NCBI RefSeq assembly: GCF_001574435.1
Contig: NZ_LOCN01000019.1
Location: forward strand, 291,698 to 355,697
Length of the DNA stretch: 64,000 nt
DNA from: Moritella sp. JT01
GTDB taxonomy: Bacteria > Pseudomonadota > Gammaproteobacteria > Enterobacterales > Moritellaceae
Direction: 5' to 3'
Positions within the stretch are counted from its first letter, which is position 1. Each line of letters starts with the position of its first letter. Shown in pieces: positions 1 through 8,638 of this stretch. A model generated the notes under the pieces. It searched no databases. It saw nothing but the letters and a program-made list of their open reading frames with translations, and had not been told where the DNA came from. Position numbers and translations under genes: made by a program.

Positions 1-14
1 GGGGGGGGGGGGGG
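1..14. other. G homopolymer at window edge, probable sequencing or assembly artefact
   Basis: Fourteen consecutive G residues open the window and nothing like it recurs in the AT-leaning sequence that follows. Runs of G at contig ends are a common artefact of two-colour sequencing chemistry, so I read this as an assembly edge rather than biology. Confidence 0.6.
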
Positions 15-90
15 CTGTTGACAATTAAAGATGAGGATTTGCTTATATCCTAGTATTTTGTTTATGGCTATCTCGTTAAGCATAAAAACT

Positions 91-127
91 AAAAAGGGGA
101 GAAACATATGTGGTTTCTCCCCTTTCG
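91..127 (-). terminator. Rho-independent terminator of the purine salvage operon
   Basis: A 13-bp perfect stem (93-105 with 113-125, core AAAGGGGAGAAAC) closes a 7-nt loop. On the minus strand it is followed by a T-rich tail. It lies about 30 nt beyond the stop of the phosphoribosyltransferase gene. Confidence 0.85.
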
Positions 128-157
128 GTTTATTTTGTTCTACTAACAGGTATTTTA

Positions 158-721
158 TTAAAAATGGATACCATTCTCTAGCGAACTTATACGGGCCAAT
201 GACAAGGTGTCAATGCCTTTTTCTGCGAGCATTGCTGCGCCACTTTGGAACGATTTTTCGAATAATATACCAACACCGACTAATTTAGCTGTGGTTTGCT
301 CAAGAATAGCCAGCGTCCCTTCAACCGCATTACCGTGTGCCAATACATCATCAATAAATAATACGCGGTCATTGTCATTAATGTGTTCAACATTGCAGTT
401 CAATTCGTATGAGGTATTTTTAGTAAAGCTGAATACGTTAGCCGTTAGTACATTCTCTGGGTCTAACATGCTACGCTTTTTCTTCATGACCACTAATGGC
501 ACATTGAGTTTTAAGGCCACCAATGTAGAGATCGCAATACCACCGCTCTCAATCGTTAAAATACGGTCGATCTTGGCATCTTGAAAGTGGATAGCTAATT
601 GTGATGCACACCAGTCTAAAATCTGAATATCGATTTGCTTTGTTAAAAAGCTACTAGCGTCTAGGGCTACGTTGTTAACTGATTTTCCGTGCTCTAAAAT
701 CGCTTTTTCTAATAAATTCAT
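158..721 (-). CDS. xpt: Xanthine phosphoribosyltransferase (Xpt type)
   Basis: 187 aa. Purine salvage enzyme that joins a 6-oxopurine (xanthine, perhaps guanine) to PRPP to give the nucleotide, in the cytoplasm. The PRPP-binding signature VLFIDDVLAHGNA is at residues 120-132. The N-terminus (MNLLEKAILEHGKSV) and the length match the Bacillus Xpt type (about 194 aa) better than the enterobacterial Gpt. It starts 15 nt after the permease stop, with AGGGAC as ribosome binding site, so the two form one transcript. The riboswitch upstream of the permease should control both. It could instead be another purine PRTase of the same fold; the pairing with a permease favours Xpt. Confidence 0.85.
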   Translation of the reverse strand: MNLLEKAILEHGKSVNNVALDASSFLTKQIDIQILDWCASQLAIHFQDAKIDRILTIESGGIAISTLVALKLNVPLVVMKKKRSMLDPENVLTANVFSFTKNTSYELNCNVEHINDNDRVLFIDDVLAHGNAVEGTLAILEQTTAKLVGVGILFEKSFQSGAAMLAEKGIDTLSLARISSLENGIHF

Positions 722-736
722 GTGTCAGTCCCTAAA

Positions 737-2062
737 TTATGAAATTGCTAAATAAACAACAAATAGTAGTGCGAGTGAGTAAATAATCGGGTGAACTTTT
801 TTGCCGTCACCTTGTACTAACATGACGAAACAGTAACTGATGAAACCCATTGCCATACCGTTTGCAGGCGAGAAGGTTAACAAGCTAAATACCATAATAA
901 AGAATACAGGAATTGCTGACTCTTTCTTATCCCAGTTAACGTTTGCCAAATTCTTAATCATATAAATACCGATAACAACCAGTGCTGGCGCCACAATCGC
1001 CGAGGTAAAGATTGAGAATACAGGGAATAAGAACATAGATATCAAGAACATCACAGCCACCGTGATCGCACTGATACCTGTCTTAGCCCCCAATGATGAC
1101 GCGACTGCAGATTCTGAATAAGCGGTAATTGACGTTGTCCCTAGTATAGTACCAATGATCGTACCGCCTGAATCAGCCACTAATGCCGATTTCGCGTTTG
1201 GTACTTTACCATCTTTACCGATAATACCCGCATCACGGCCGACACCCACAATCGTGCTTAAACCATCGAAGAAATCGACAATAAAGAAGATAATAACTAA
1301 GAAAATTAAATCAGTCAGTTTTGGCATTGTCAGTTGTGACAAATCAAATATAGCACCAAATGTGGGCGCTAAACTTGGCGGCATAGAAAATACTTCAGTT
1401 GGTAAAGTAATTAAGTTACTACCTAGGAAGTGATCGCTTAATAAACTTAAAATGATAGATGAGATGAACGAAATAACAGTCGCGAGTTTCATATCACGGA
1501 CTAAACAGCCAATCGCAATAAAGATACTGAACAGGGCGATAAACACTTTGGGATCGCTAACATCGCCCATACTGACCAAGGTAAACGGGTTACTTACAAT
1601 GATATCGGCGTTACGTAAACCAAGAAAAGAAACAAATAAGCCCAGACCAACGGCAATACCGAGTTTTAAATCTTCAGGAATCGCATCAATCATCACCTTA
1701 CGAGCGGGTGTTAAGCTTAAAATTAAATAGAGACAACCAGAAAGGAAAATAGCAAAGAGTGCTTCATGCCAAAGTAACGAGATACCGCCACCGAGTAAGA
1801 TAGCTTTAAAGAAGCCGTTCATCGACATACCTGGCGCTAACATAATTGGATATTTAGAAAACGCACCCATAATAAATGTTGCGATAGCTGAAGAGAGTGC
1901 TGTTGCGGTAAATACCGAGCCTTTGTCTATCCCTTCGATGCTTCCTAAGATTGCCGGATTCACTGCTAAGATATAACTCATCGCTAAAAAGGTAATTAAA
2001 CCCGCGTAGATTTCATTTTTTACAGTTGCGCCACGCGCAGACAGGAGGAAGTACTTGTCCAT
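737..2062 (-). CDS. NCS2 family purine permease (AzgA/PbuG type)
   Basis: 441 aa, polytopic inner-membrane protein with about 12-14 hydrophobic segments. The early stretch AGLITFLAMSYILAVNPAIL and the conserved TTSITAYSESAVAS segment (around residue 305) are typical of the AzgA/PbuG branch that imports guanine, hypoxanthine or adenine with protons. It is the first gene of a two-gene operon with xpt, so imported base would go straight to phosphoribosylation. The 5' leader carries a purine riboswitch aptamer. The exact base transported cannot be read from sequence. Confidence 0.88.
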   Translation of the reverse strand: MDKYFLLSARGATVKNEIYAGLITFLAMSYILAVNPAILGSIEGIDKGSVFTATALSSAIATFIMGAFSKYPIMLAPGMSMNGFFKAILLGGGISLLWHEALFAIFLSGCLYLILSLTPARKVMIDAIPEDLKLGIAVGLGLFVSFLGLRNADIIVSNPFTLVSMGDVSDPKVFIALFSIFIAIGCLVRDMKLATVISFISSIILSLLSDHFLGSNLITLPTEVFSMPPSLAPTFGAIFDLSQLTMPKLTDLIFLVIIFFIVDFFDGLSTIVGVGRDAGIIGKDGKVPNAKSALVADSGGTIIGTILGTTSITAYSESAVASSLGAKTGISAITVAVMFLISMFLFPVFSIFTSAIVAPALVVIGIYMIKNLANVNWDKKESAIPVFFIMVFSLLTFSPANGMAMGFISYCFVMLVQGDGKKVHPIIYSLALLFVVYLAIS

Positions 2063-2167
2063 TAAACACCCATTACTATTTAGTTGGTTGATTTAAAATG
2101 ACAATATTCCGAAGTATAAACTTGGGTAGGGGAACTATACCAGAAAAAAGGTACAATTATCCTGCTT

Positions 2168-2236
2168 CATTGTAGGTCTGAAATTTACGGTTTCAGAGTA
2201 GAGACTTAAGGCCCATATTGCCAAAATTATACAACG
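2168..2236 (-). promoter_or_regulatory. Purine riboswitch aptamer, guanine-type specificity base
   Basis: Read on the minus strand, the leader holds every landmark of the purine aptamer (Rfam RF00167). P1 is 7 bp (2230-2236 with 2168-2174), and the J1/2 entry is TATAAT. Loop L2 is AATATGG (consensus GATATGG) and J2/3 is GTCTCTAC (xpt aptamer GTTTCTAC). Loop L3 is CCGTAAA, an exact match, on a stem CTGAAA/TTTCAG. J3/1 can be read as CC, putting C at the specificity position that distinguishes guanine-type from adenine-type (U) aptamers. P2 appears to have 7 pairs with a tandem U-U mismatch, and P3 gains one U-A pair compared with the Bacillus xpt aptamer as I recall it. It lies 106 nt ahead of the permease start. 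Confidence 0.88.
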
Positions 2237-2254
2237 TCACATTGCTTGCGGGGC

Positions 2255-2282
2255 ATCTTAAAGATGTTGACGCGGTTGTCAA
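2255..2282 (-). promoter_or_regulatory. Sigma-70 promoter of the riboswitch operon
   Basis: A perfect -35 TTGACA (2282 to 2277) is separated by 16 nt from TAAGAT (2260 to 2255) on the minus strand. Transcription would begin near 2248, about 12 nt before the aptamer's P1 helix. That is the expected layout for a riboswitch-led transcript. Confidence 0.7.
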
Positions 2283-2535
2283 TTTTTTTGTGCGATGCGA
2301 TGATTCAAAACAGGCAGGTATCTAGGATATAAACAGCCAGTATTGTTAGGGCGGACTGCTACTTATAGGGCTTTGAAAGGATTTAGGTGTATAACTGGAT
2401 AATATTAAATATTTTTCATTTAACTGACTTTTTGGTCAATATCTAAACAAGTCGATAATATGCTTTATATGTTCATATTTGACTAAATATTGGTGAACTT
2501 GTTGCTGATTTGCACTTTATTATATCCTAAAACGA

Positions 2536-2563
2536 AAAATGGTGAGCCTAGGCTCACCATTTT
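2536..2563. terminator. Bidirectional terminator after phasin gene
   Basis: A perfect palindrome (AAAATGGTGAGCCT and its complement) with A tracts on one flank and T tracts on the other lies 38 nt beyond the phasin stop. It can serve minus-strand transcription from the phasin gene. The 250 nt between it and the riboswitch promoter show no gene. Confidence 0.8.
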
Positions 2564-2600
2564 ATCAACTTTAAAAGAACTACTTTAACGTCAAAAAGAG

Positions 2601-2951
2601 TTACTTTTTAAGTTCAGCAATTGCTTTAGTTAATTCGTCAACTTTAGCATTTAGCGTGTCAACTTTAGTGCTATCAACACCAGAGATTTTAGTGAACACT
2701 TGGTTTACGCGATTTTCTAAAACGTCTGTAGAGATTTTCTTATCAGATAATTTTGCTTTTGCTGATTCTTCAATCTTAGCGCCTTTAGCAACAAGCTCTT
2801 CGAATAATGTTGAAGATTTGTCTGAAACTCTGTTCGCTTCATCAATGCTTTTACCGTATGCACCAAGACCTGCTAGCCAAATATTTTTAGCGATTTCGTC
2901 TTTGCTGCTCCAAAGTTTTTTAGCTGTATCAACTACGTTTAATTGTGTCAT
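2601..2951 (-). CDS. Phasin family protein (polyhydroxyalkanoate granule-associated)
   Basis: 116 aa, highly charged and helical, no signal peptide or membrane segment. The stretch NIWLAGLGAYGKSIDEANR followed by a long amphipathic helix and a heptad-rich C-terminus (VDTLNAKVDELTKAIAELKK) matches the phasin family that coats PHA storage granules. Some family members act as general stress or scaffold proteins. No PHA synthase or depolymerase gene lies nearby, so it is a single-gene unit with its own terminator. The ribosome binding site AGGATAAGTACC precedes the ATG. Confidence 0.82.
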   Translation of the reverse strand: MTQLNVVDTAKKLWSSKDEIAKNIWLAGLGAYGKSIDEANRVSDKSSTLFEELVAKGAKIEESAKAKLSDKKISTDVLENRVNQVFTKISGVDSTKVDTLNAKVDELTKAIAELKK

Positions 2952-3377
2952 GGTACTTATCCTTTCAGGGTGCGTTTCTATTTGATGTGGCCAGAATATG
3001 GTTTTAAATTAGAAAATGCATACAAATTGTGGATTTACTTTTATAGAAAAATAAAGATTAATTTAGAATGGTTTTTCAGTCTAACTATGCTTCACTTATT
3101 TGGTCGCAATCTTATTTTAGTATGAGTAATTCAAACATGTATCTGTGTGATTATATGTAGGATTAGTGAAAGGGTGATGGGAACGATTTTTTATTCATAT
3201 AATACTTATCAAGGCTCATAATTTTTGTTTATACATATTGTAAGTTATTAATTGAACAGCTATCTTATTATTAATGACCAGTTACATTGTTATAACGAAA
3301 ATTTAATTATATTCAATTCTGCTTTTTGAGGATGGTGACTATAATTCGGCGACTTAAATTTAATTGAGAGGCTAACA
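2952..3377. other. Intergenic region between divergent genes, no gene seen
   Basis: About 425 nt of AT-rich sequence between divergently transcribed genes. It must hold both promoters. I see no convincing small gene, repeat or RNA in it. Confidence 0.6.
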
Positions 3378-3710
3378 GTGGAATTTCAACAATTAATAAA
3401 AGATGGTTTGGCGCTTGTGTCACGTGTAAGACAAGAGATTAGTTTTATCCGTGGATGTAATTATAAGCAAGCAAGTTTAGACATCTTACACACAGCTTCT
3501 TTTAATTTGGCTTCTGCTGAAGATTTACTGAATTATGCCGATGAACTTGCCTTAAAACAGAATGATGCAGCAGGCGAAAAAGTATTGATTGCCAGTGATG
3601 CGATTAAAAACGTACAGTCAATGTTATCCCGTAAATTTGATGTAGAACTCGACTGCGAAAGCCAACCTTGGTTTGATGATGTAAGCCGTCATATTGGTAT
3701 TTGTGCTTAA
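3378..3710 (+). CDS. Hypothetical small soluble protein
   Basis: 110 aa, predicted all-helical, no signal peptide or membrane segment. I do not recognise the family. It is a credible gene: GAGAGG ribosome binding site 10 nt before the ATG, even codon use, and a strong terminator 48 nt after the stop. It contains three cysteines (residues 27, 94 and 109) and an internal segment (HTASFNLASAEDLLNYADEL) that could form an amphipathic helix pair. It stands alone between a divergent phasin gene and a convergent efflux operon. Confidence 0.7.
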   Translation: MEFQQLIKDGLALVSRVRQEISFIRGCNYKQASLDILHTASFNLASAEDLLNYADELALKQNDAAGEKVLIASDAIKNVQSMLSRKFDVELDCESQPWFDDVSRHIGICA

Positions 3711-3757
3711 CGAAAGATTGTCACATTCAAGTTAAAGTATGCGATAACCGTATCGAT

Positions 3758-3792
3758 AAAAGCCAGTTACATTTTGTTTCTGGCTTTTTTTT
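3758..3792 (+). terminator. Rho-independent terminator
   Basis: AGCCAG (3761-3766) pairs with CTGGCT (3780-3785), extended by A-T pairs and followed by an uninterrupted run of T. It ends the plus-strand small gene and may also face the convergent RND operon. Confidence 0.85.
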
Positions 3793-3814
3793 ATGCGTCA
3801 TTCATGTTAATGGT

Positions 3815-6800
3815 CTAGTCACTTAATTTGTGACGTTCGGTTAAACCAAAGTCATCTAAGATGCCATAAAAAGCCGGTAGAATTAAGATTACTAACATGG
3901 TTGATGCTAACAAACCAAAAATCAATGCCACAACCAGTGGGATAATCACCTGAGCTTGGATACTTTGTTCAAGTAATATCGGCATTAAGCCCGCTGCCGT
4001 TGTCGCTGTGGTAATTAAGATCGCACGAATACGGTGAGTTGTTGCATGTATTGCTGCTTGCCTAATGTTATTACTCTTGATTAAATCTTCTTTGATAAAC
4101 TGCACTAACAAAATGGAGTTATTCACTACGATCCCGGCCAGTGACGTAAAGCCCAGCATTGACGGCATAGTCAGATCATAATTCAGCATGTAATGACCCC
4201 AGAATACCCCAATAAGTGCCAGTGGGATCGCAAGCATAACAATGAGAGGTTCAACATAACTGCGGAACTGGAAGCTTAAGATCGCAAAGACCACGAACAG
4301 ACCGATTGAGAAACTTTTTACCATTGAAGTGCCAGTTTCAGCGGTGGATTCAACTTCCCCCCCTAAACGCACTTCAATACCAGGGTATTTCTGTGTCAGG
4401 CTAGGGACGAAATCTTTCTGCATCTGCGTCATCAGTTCTACGGTATTGGCTTTTTCTTTATCAATGTCACCTTTTAACGACATCGTCCGGATATTATTAA
4501 TACGGTTTAACTGACTGACACCACGGCCCCATTCTACTTTCACAATACTGGCAAGGGGTATTTGGCTACCATCAGCAAGGGTAAAAGGGAAATCTTCATA
4601 GTAAGCCAGATTAGAGCGGTAACGCTCGGCCAGCCTTACGTCTAATTCGACATTTTCACTGCCGATTTGTAATTCATCGACGGTGACACCAAAAAATGCC
4701 GCGCGCAGTTGCATTGCAATATCCTGTCCTGTGACACCAAACGTTTCAGCGCCAGGCAGCAGTGACATTCTCAGTTCGGGTTTACCATCACGAAGATTGC
4801 TAATAATGTTACTCACACCATTAAATTGTGACAGGTATTGTGCCAATTCATTACCTGCATCTTTCAACGTTTGAATACTAGGATGGCTGAGTTCAATATC
4901 AATCGCACGCCCCGCTGGTCCGATTGTAGGCTCGCGGACAATCAGGTTTGTCACACCGGGAATCACACCAATCTGTTGTTGCAGTGCAGCTAAATAATCG
5001 GCCATACGTGTCGAGCGTTTTTCTGATGTGAGCAGGTCAACAAAGATCGTGGCGACATGTTCACCTGTTTCCCCTGCGTCAGCGTTCGCGCCACTTTGTA
5101 CCGTGATATATTTAAGCAATGATTCCTTATCGGGTTGTTCACCAAAGTTGGCACTGGTAGCCTTAATATCATGAGTAATTCGGGCAACAACGTCATCTGT
5201 TTTATGAAGGGGGGTGCCAGGCGGCATCAATACTGTTATCTGTACCCAATCACCTTCCACTTCGGGAAAGGCTGAGAAGCGTAGGATACCACTGGATGCC
5301 AGCGATATTGTACCGATGAACAAAGCTATGATGCCTGCCGTGACCATATAACGACGGTCCACAACAGCACCAATCACTTTAGGTAAAATAGTAAACTGGA
5401 AGTATTCAAACTTCTTATTAAAACGTCCTTTGAAACTGCTTTCTGCAACGCTGCCATCGACATCTTTAATGGATGTATAAAGGTGATGCGGTAAGATCAA
5501 AAATGCTTCAACCAAGGATACACTTAAGGTAATCACTAAGGTTATCGGGATCACTTTAAGTACTGCGCCCATGTCCCCTTCAAGAAATGCCAGCGAGCCA
5601 AAAATTGCCACTGTGGTTAAGAACGATGAAAATACACCATTTTTAACCCGGTCAACCCCCCTGACGATCCCCGCAAGTTTATTTTCGGTTTTACTGAGTT
5701 CATGAGCGATACTTTCGGATAATACAATGGCATCATCCATTAACAGGCCGATAGCTACTAGCAGCGCCACCATCGACATCAGGTTTAAGCTAATGCCCAC
5801 TAATGACAGTACATACATACTGGCAAGGAAAGAGACTGGTAAGCCCATTGCAACCCAAATGGCGTAGCGCCAAGGGAAGAATAACCACATCACCAAGAAT
5901 ACTAAAATGAACCCCTGCCAACCGTTTGATAACAGCAGTTCCAGACGATCTTTCGCGATCGAGGCAATGTTTTTTGTGAGCGAGAATTTAATACTATCCG
6001 GTGTTTTCAGTTTTTCGCTTACAATAAATTGTTGCACTTCTTCAAGTACATCCAGTGAGTCATCGGCTTTCGACTTTTTGATATCGAGCATGGTACCTTC
6101 TTTACCATTGACCGATATTTTCGATTCGTCTAGTTCAAAGCGTCGGGTTATTGTGGCGATGTCTTTTAACTGTATTTTACTGCCATCTTCATTACTAAAA
6201 ACAATGATCTCACCCAGCTCGCGTGAGGTATAACGCTGTGCATCGAAACGTAATAGGATTGTGCTGCTGGGGGTATTCAAGTTACCACTGGGCATTTTCA
6301 CATTTTGTTTGGCGATCTGATTTGCCACGTCCTGGACTGATACATTGAGTTGACGTAGGGCGATTAAATCAAGTTCGACGCGCAGTTGTGGATCAGAGAA
6401 ACCATTGATCTCAACTTGGGCAATACCTTTTAAGCGTTTTAGACGGCGTTTAACATCTTCGGCATACAGTTTGAGTGCTTGTTTATCCATGTCACTGTAA
6501 ATAACCAGACTGACCACACTGTCATATGTCAGGAGTTCTTTTACAATAGTCGTTTCCACTTCATCAGGGAATTGGTCAATGGCATCGACCACGGTTTTAA
6601 TATCCGAAATAAAGGTAGTACCATTACCGTCATGGGTCATTTTAGCTGTGGTGACCGCAACACCTTCGCTGGCACTGCAGGTGAGTTTTTTAAGGTTGTT
6701 GATCCCATCGAGGGCATCTTCCATTGGTAAACAAATGGCTTGTTCGACATCTTCTGGACTCGCACCTGGGTAGGGCACGGTAATTTGTGCGATGGTCACG

Positions 6801-6916
6801 GAGAAGTCTGGAAAGGTTTCCCGCTTCATATCAGAAATAGTGATCGCACCGAGTGCTAAAAACATCGCCATAATTAAGTTGGCAGCAGTCGGATGTCTGG
6901 TAAAGAACAGGATCAT
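3815..6916 (-). CDS. RND efflux transporter permease (AcrB superfamily)
   Basis: 1033 aa, the usual size of an RND pump. Proton-driven export of drugs or other amphiphiles from the inner membrane and periplasm. TM1 is at residues 8-28, then a large periplasmic loop with the PYPGASPEDVEQ motif. The proton relay aspartate pair is intact in TM4 (GLLMDDAIVLSE). A second 6-TM bundle follows another periplasmic loop and ends near ILPAFYGILDD. Its start overlaps the adaptor stop by one base (TAATG), so translation is coupled. No outer-membrane channel gene is present, so a TolC-like partner must be encoded elsewhere. Substrate unknown. Confidence 0.92.
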   Translation of the reverse strand: MILFFTRHPTAANLIMAMFLALGAITISDMKRETFPDFSVTIAQITVPYPGASPEDVEQAICLPMEDALDGINNLKKLTCSASEGVAVTTAKMTHDGNGTTFISDIKTVVDAIDQFPDEVETTIVKELLTYDSVVSLVIYSDMDKQALKLYAEDVKRRLKRLKGIAQVEINGFSDPQLRVELDLIALRQLNVSVQDVANQIAKQNVKMPSGNLNTPSSTILLRFDAQRYTSRELGEIIVFSNEDGSKIQLKDIATITRRFELDESKISVNGKEGTMLDIKKSKADDSLDVLEEVQQFIVSEKLKTPDSIKFSLTKNIASIAKDRLELLLSNGWQGFILVFLVMWLFFPWRYAIWVAMGLPVSFLASMYVLSLVGISLNLMSMVALLVAIGLLMDDAIVLSESIAHELSKTENKLAGIVRGVDRVKNGVFSSFLTTVAIFGSLAFLEGDMGAVLKVIPITLVITLSVSLVEAFLILPHHLYTSIKDVDGSVAESSFKGRFNKKFEYFQFTILPKVIGAVVDRRYMVTAGIIALFIGTISLASSGILRFSAFPEVEGDWVQITVLMPPGTPLHKTDDVVARITHDIKATSANFGEQPDKESLLKYITVQSGANADAGETGEHVATIFVDLLTSEKRSTRMADYLAALQQQIGVIPGVTNLIVREPTIGPAGRAIDIELSHPSIQTLKDAGNELAQYLSQFNGVSNIISNLRDGKPELRMSLLPGAETFGVTGQDIAMQLRAAFFGVTVDELQIGSENVELDVRLAERYRSNLAYYEDFPFTLADGSQIPLASIVKVEWGRGVSQLNRINNIRTMSLKGDIDKEKANTVELMTQMQKDFVPSLTQKYPGIEVRLGGEVESTAETGTSMVKSFSIGLFVVFAILSFQFRSYVEPLIVMLAIPLALIGVFWGHYMLNYDLTMPSMLGFTSLAGIVVNNSILLVQFIKEDLIKSNNIRQAAIHATTHRIRAILITTATTAAGLMPILLEQSIQAQVIIPLVVALIFGLLASTMLVILILPAFYGILDDFGLTERHKLSD

Positions 6917-8247
6917 TATTCTTTATCCTCTGCCCACACTGTCGGCGCTAGTTTTAGGCCATTGGCAACAGGGATAATGTCAGATAACACCACTTGTTGA
7001 CCGACTTTAAGGCCATCTGCTTTAATGGCGGCGACTTGATCGCGAATAAACAGCACATTAACGGTTTGTAATTGCAGTCTATTATCTTCATCTACCAGGT
7101 ATAAACGATTATTATGCAGGGCTGCTAATGGTACGGTTAATTGCGGTTGAACTTGGCCATTTACGGTCACTTCAACAAACATACCCGAGATAATCGGACT
7201 GTCATTGGGATCATTACGTTTAATGAATTCAAGGAAATCAAAGTCAACTTCAACGACTAAGCCTGCAGTGCCTAAGCGCGAATCAATTTCACCCAGGATT
7301 CGGGTTACCTTACCTTGCCAATGGGTTTCTGATGATGAATTACGTAATGTAATACGTGCCGTTAAATTCGCGATAGCGATATCAGGGACAGCGTTAAGAT
7401 TATCTAATACATCTCGGTCTTGTTTTAAGCTGTGTATGAGGCGGCTGAGCTGGCTGGTGGGCATTTTCGCTTCGACTTCTAATGTCGACACATCATGGGC
7501 CAAGATCAGACTCGTGCCAGCAGACACAAACTGTCGCAGTTCGGCACTAACATCAATAATACGACCGTTAAATGGCATGGTAATGATGGTATTTTCTAAA
7601 TCAAGTAGTGCTTGATCGATTTGGCTTTGCGCTTGGGCTATTTGTGCTTGTAGTGCTTTTTTACGGGCTGGAAGTTGATTTACTTGTGCTTTTAAATCAT
7701 TTAATTGTAGCTGGGTATTGTATACGATACGTTCTTGCTGCTCTAAACTTGACGCCGAGATAGTACCTTTTTTGTTTAGTTTGATATTACGTTGGTATTC
7801 TTTTTTTTCCAGCGCAAGGGTTTTGCTCTCGACTTGGTATGAACGCGTTAAGCGCTGCTCTTCAATATCGAGATTTTCAACTTCAGCGTTAATATTGTCT
7901 AAGTTCGCGTGTGCAGTTGTTAGATTTAATTTATACGATACCGGGTCTAGGCGCAGTAGTTCCACACCTTCATTGATGAACGTACCACCTTGTAATCGTT
8001 CGTTTTTGTAAATGACTTTACCGTTGACTTCGGAGATACCTTGCCACTTGTTTTTCGCGATGACATGACCATAACCTTTTACTGCGGGAGCAATGCTCTG
8101 AACTTGGACCTGAGTAGTATAAACACTGTGTGTAGGTTCGATCGCTTCTAATACAACGTCTTTTTCCATGATGAAGTTATTAATGGCCATGATACCTAGC
8201 CCAGCAGCAATGCCGAACGGTAGCCACAGTAGCTTAGACTTCTGCAT
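6916..8247 (-). CDS. RND efflux periplasmic adaptor (membrane fusion protein)
   Basis: 443 aa. A single N-terminal membrane segment (about residues 7-25) anchors it. Next come a lipoyl/barrel-sandwich half (GYGHVIAKNKWQGISEV), a long coiled-coil hairpin (about 135-220, rich in Q, L and A) and the second lipoyl half (TIITMPFNGRIIDV). A beta-barrel and membrane-proximal domain finish it. It bridges the inner-membrane pump to an outer-membrane channel. First gene of a two-gene operon with the pump. No regulator gene is adjacent. Confidence 0.9.
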   Translation of the reverse strand: MQKSKLLWLPFGIAAGLGIMAINNFIMEKDVVLEAIEPTHSVYTTQVQVQSIAPAVKGYGHVIAKNKWQGISEVNGKVIYKNERLQGGTFINEGVELLRLDPVSYKLNLTTAHANLDNINAEVENLDIEEQRLTRSYQVESKTLALEKKEYQRNIKLNKKGTISASSLEQQERIVYNTQLQLNDLKAQVNQLPARKKALQAQIAQAQSQIDQALLDLENTIITMPFNGRIIDVSAELRQFVSAGTSLILAHDVSTLEVEAKMPTSQLSRLIHSLKQDRDVLDNLNAVPDIAIANLTARITLRNSSSETHWQGKVTRILGEIDSRLGTAGLVVEVDFDFLEFIKRNDPNDSPIISGMFVEVTVNGQVQPQLTVPLAALHNNRLYLVDEDNRLQLQTVNVLFIRDQVAAIKADGLKVGQQVVLSDIIPVANGLKLAPTVWAEDKE

Positions 8248-8337
8248 TGCATTGATCCGTTGTAATTGAATTGATTAACATATTATAGTTCTGTTGGGCG
8301 AGATTGTGATAAAACTGCATGTCTAAATCAGTGGGTG

Positions 8338-8463
8338 TTAATTGTTGTAATAAAGGTTTAAATGCACACGCATTAAGGCTATCGCATCTTCAACCTTTTT
8401 ATCTAAGGTGGCGTAAACGTGGCTGTGCTTATCAGAGCAGACGCGGTTTGAAAGAAAACCCAT
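8338..8463 (-). pseudogene. Possible C-terminal remnant of a GntR/FCD-type regulator
   Basis: A 41-codon open stretch on the minus strand ends in DKKVEDAIALMRVHL followed by a few polar residues. The pattern 'hundred-odd residues, then D-A-IALM-R-HL' resembles the last helix of FCD-domain GntR regulators. No DNA-binding domain or rest of the ligand domain is found upstream, where a stop-broken different frame begins. I read it as a decayed gene end; the family assignment is tentative. Confidence 0.3.
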
Positions 8464-8485
8464 GCAGAAATTTTACGGATTGCGA

Positions 8486-8638
8486 CTAATGGTAGCTCGT
8501 CTTCTTATCATTGTGTACGACCCAAGAGTGACCGTTATTCAGTATTTCGACGTATTGAAACCAAGCACATTCTACGGAAGCCTCCCTTAAATGCTCTGGT
8601 AATTCATCTGGGGTACCATCATAACCATCAGATTTTAC
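8486..8638 (-). pseudogene. Unassigned coding remnant without start codon
   Basis: Fifty codons are open on the minus strand between two stops with no good start. The product would include DGYDGTPDELPEHLREAS and CAWFQYVEILNNGHSW. The composition looks like a real protein fragment. It lies just upstream of the possible GntR tail but in another frame. I do not recognise the family. Confidence 0.3.

Noticed and set aside
31-288. 85-codon plus-strand frame at the window start
   Set aside because: It runs through the strong terminator at 91-127 and overlaps the 3' end of xpt; no ribosome binding site.
5907-6233. 108-codon frame opposite the RND pump
   Set aside because: Shadow of the pump coding sequence; the pump frame carries all family motifs.
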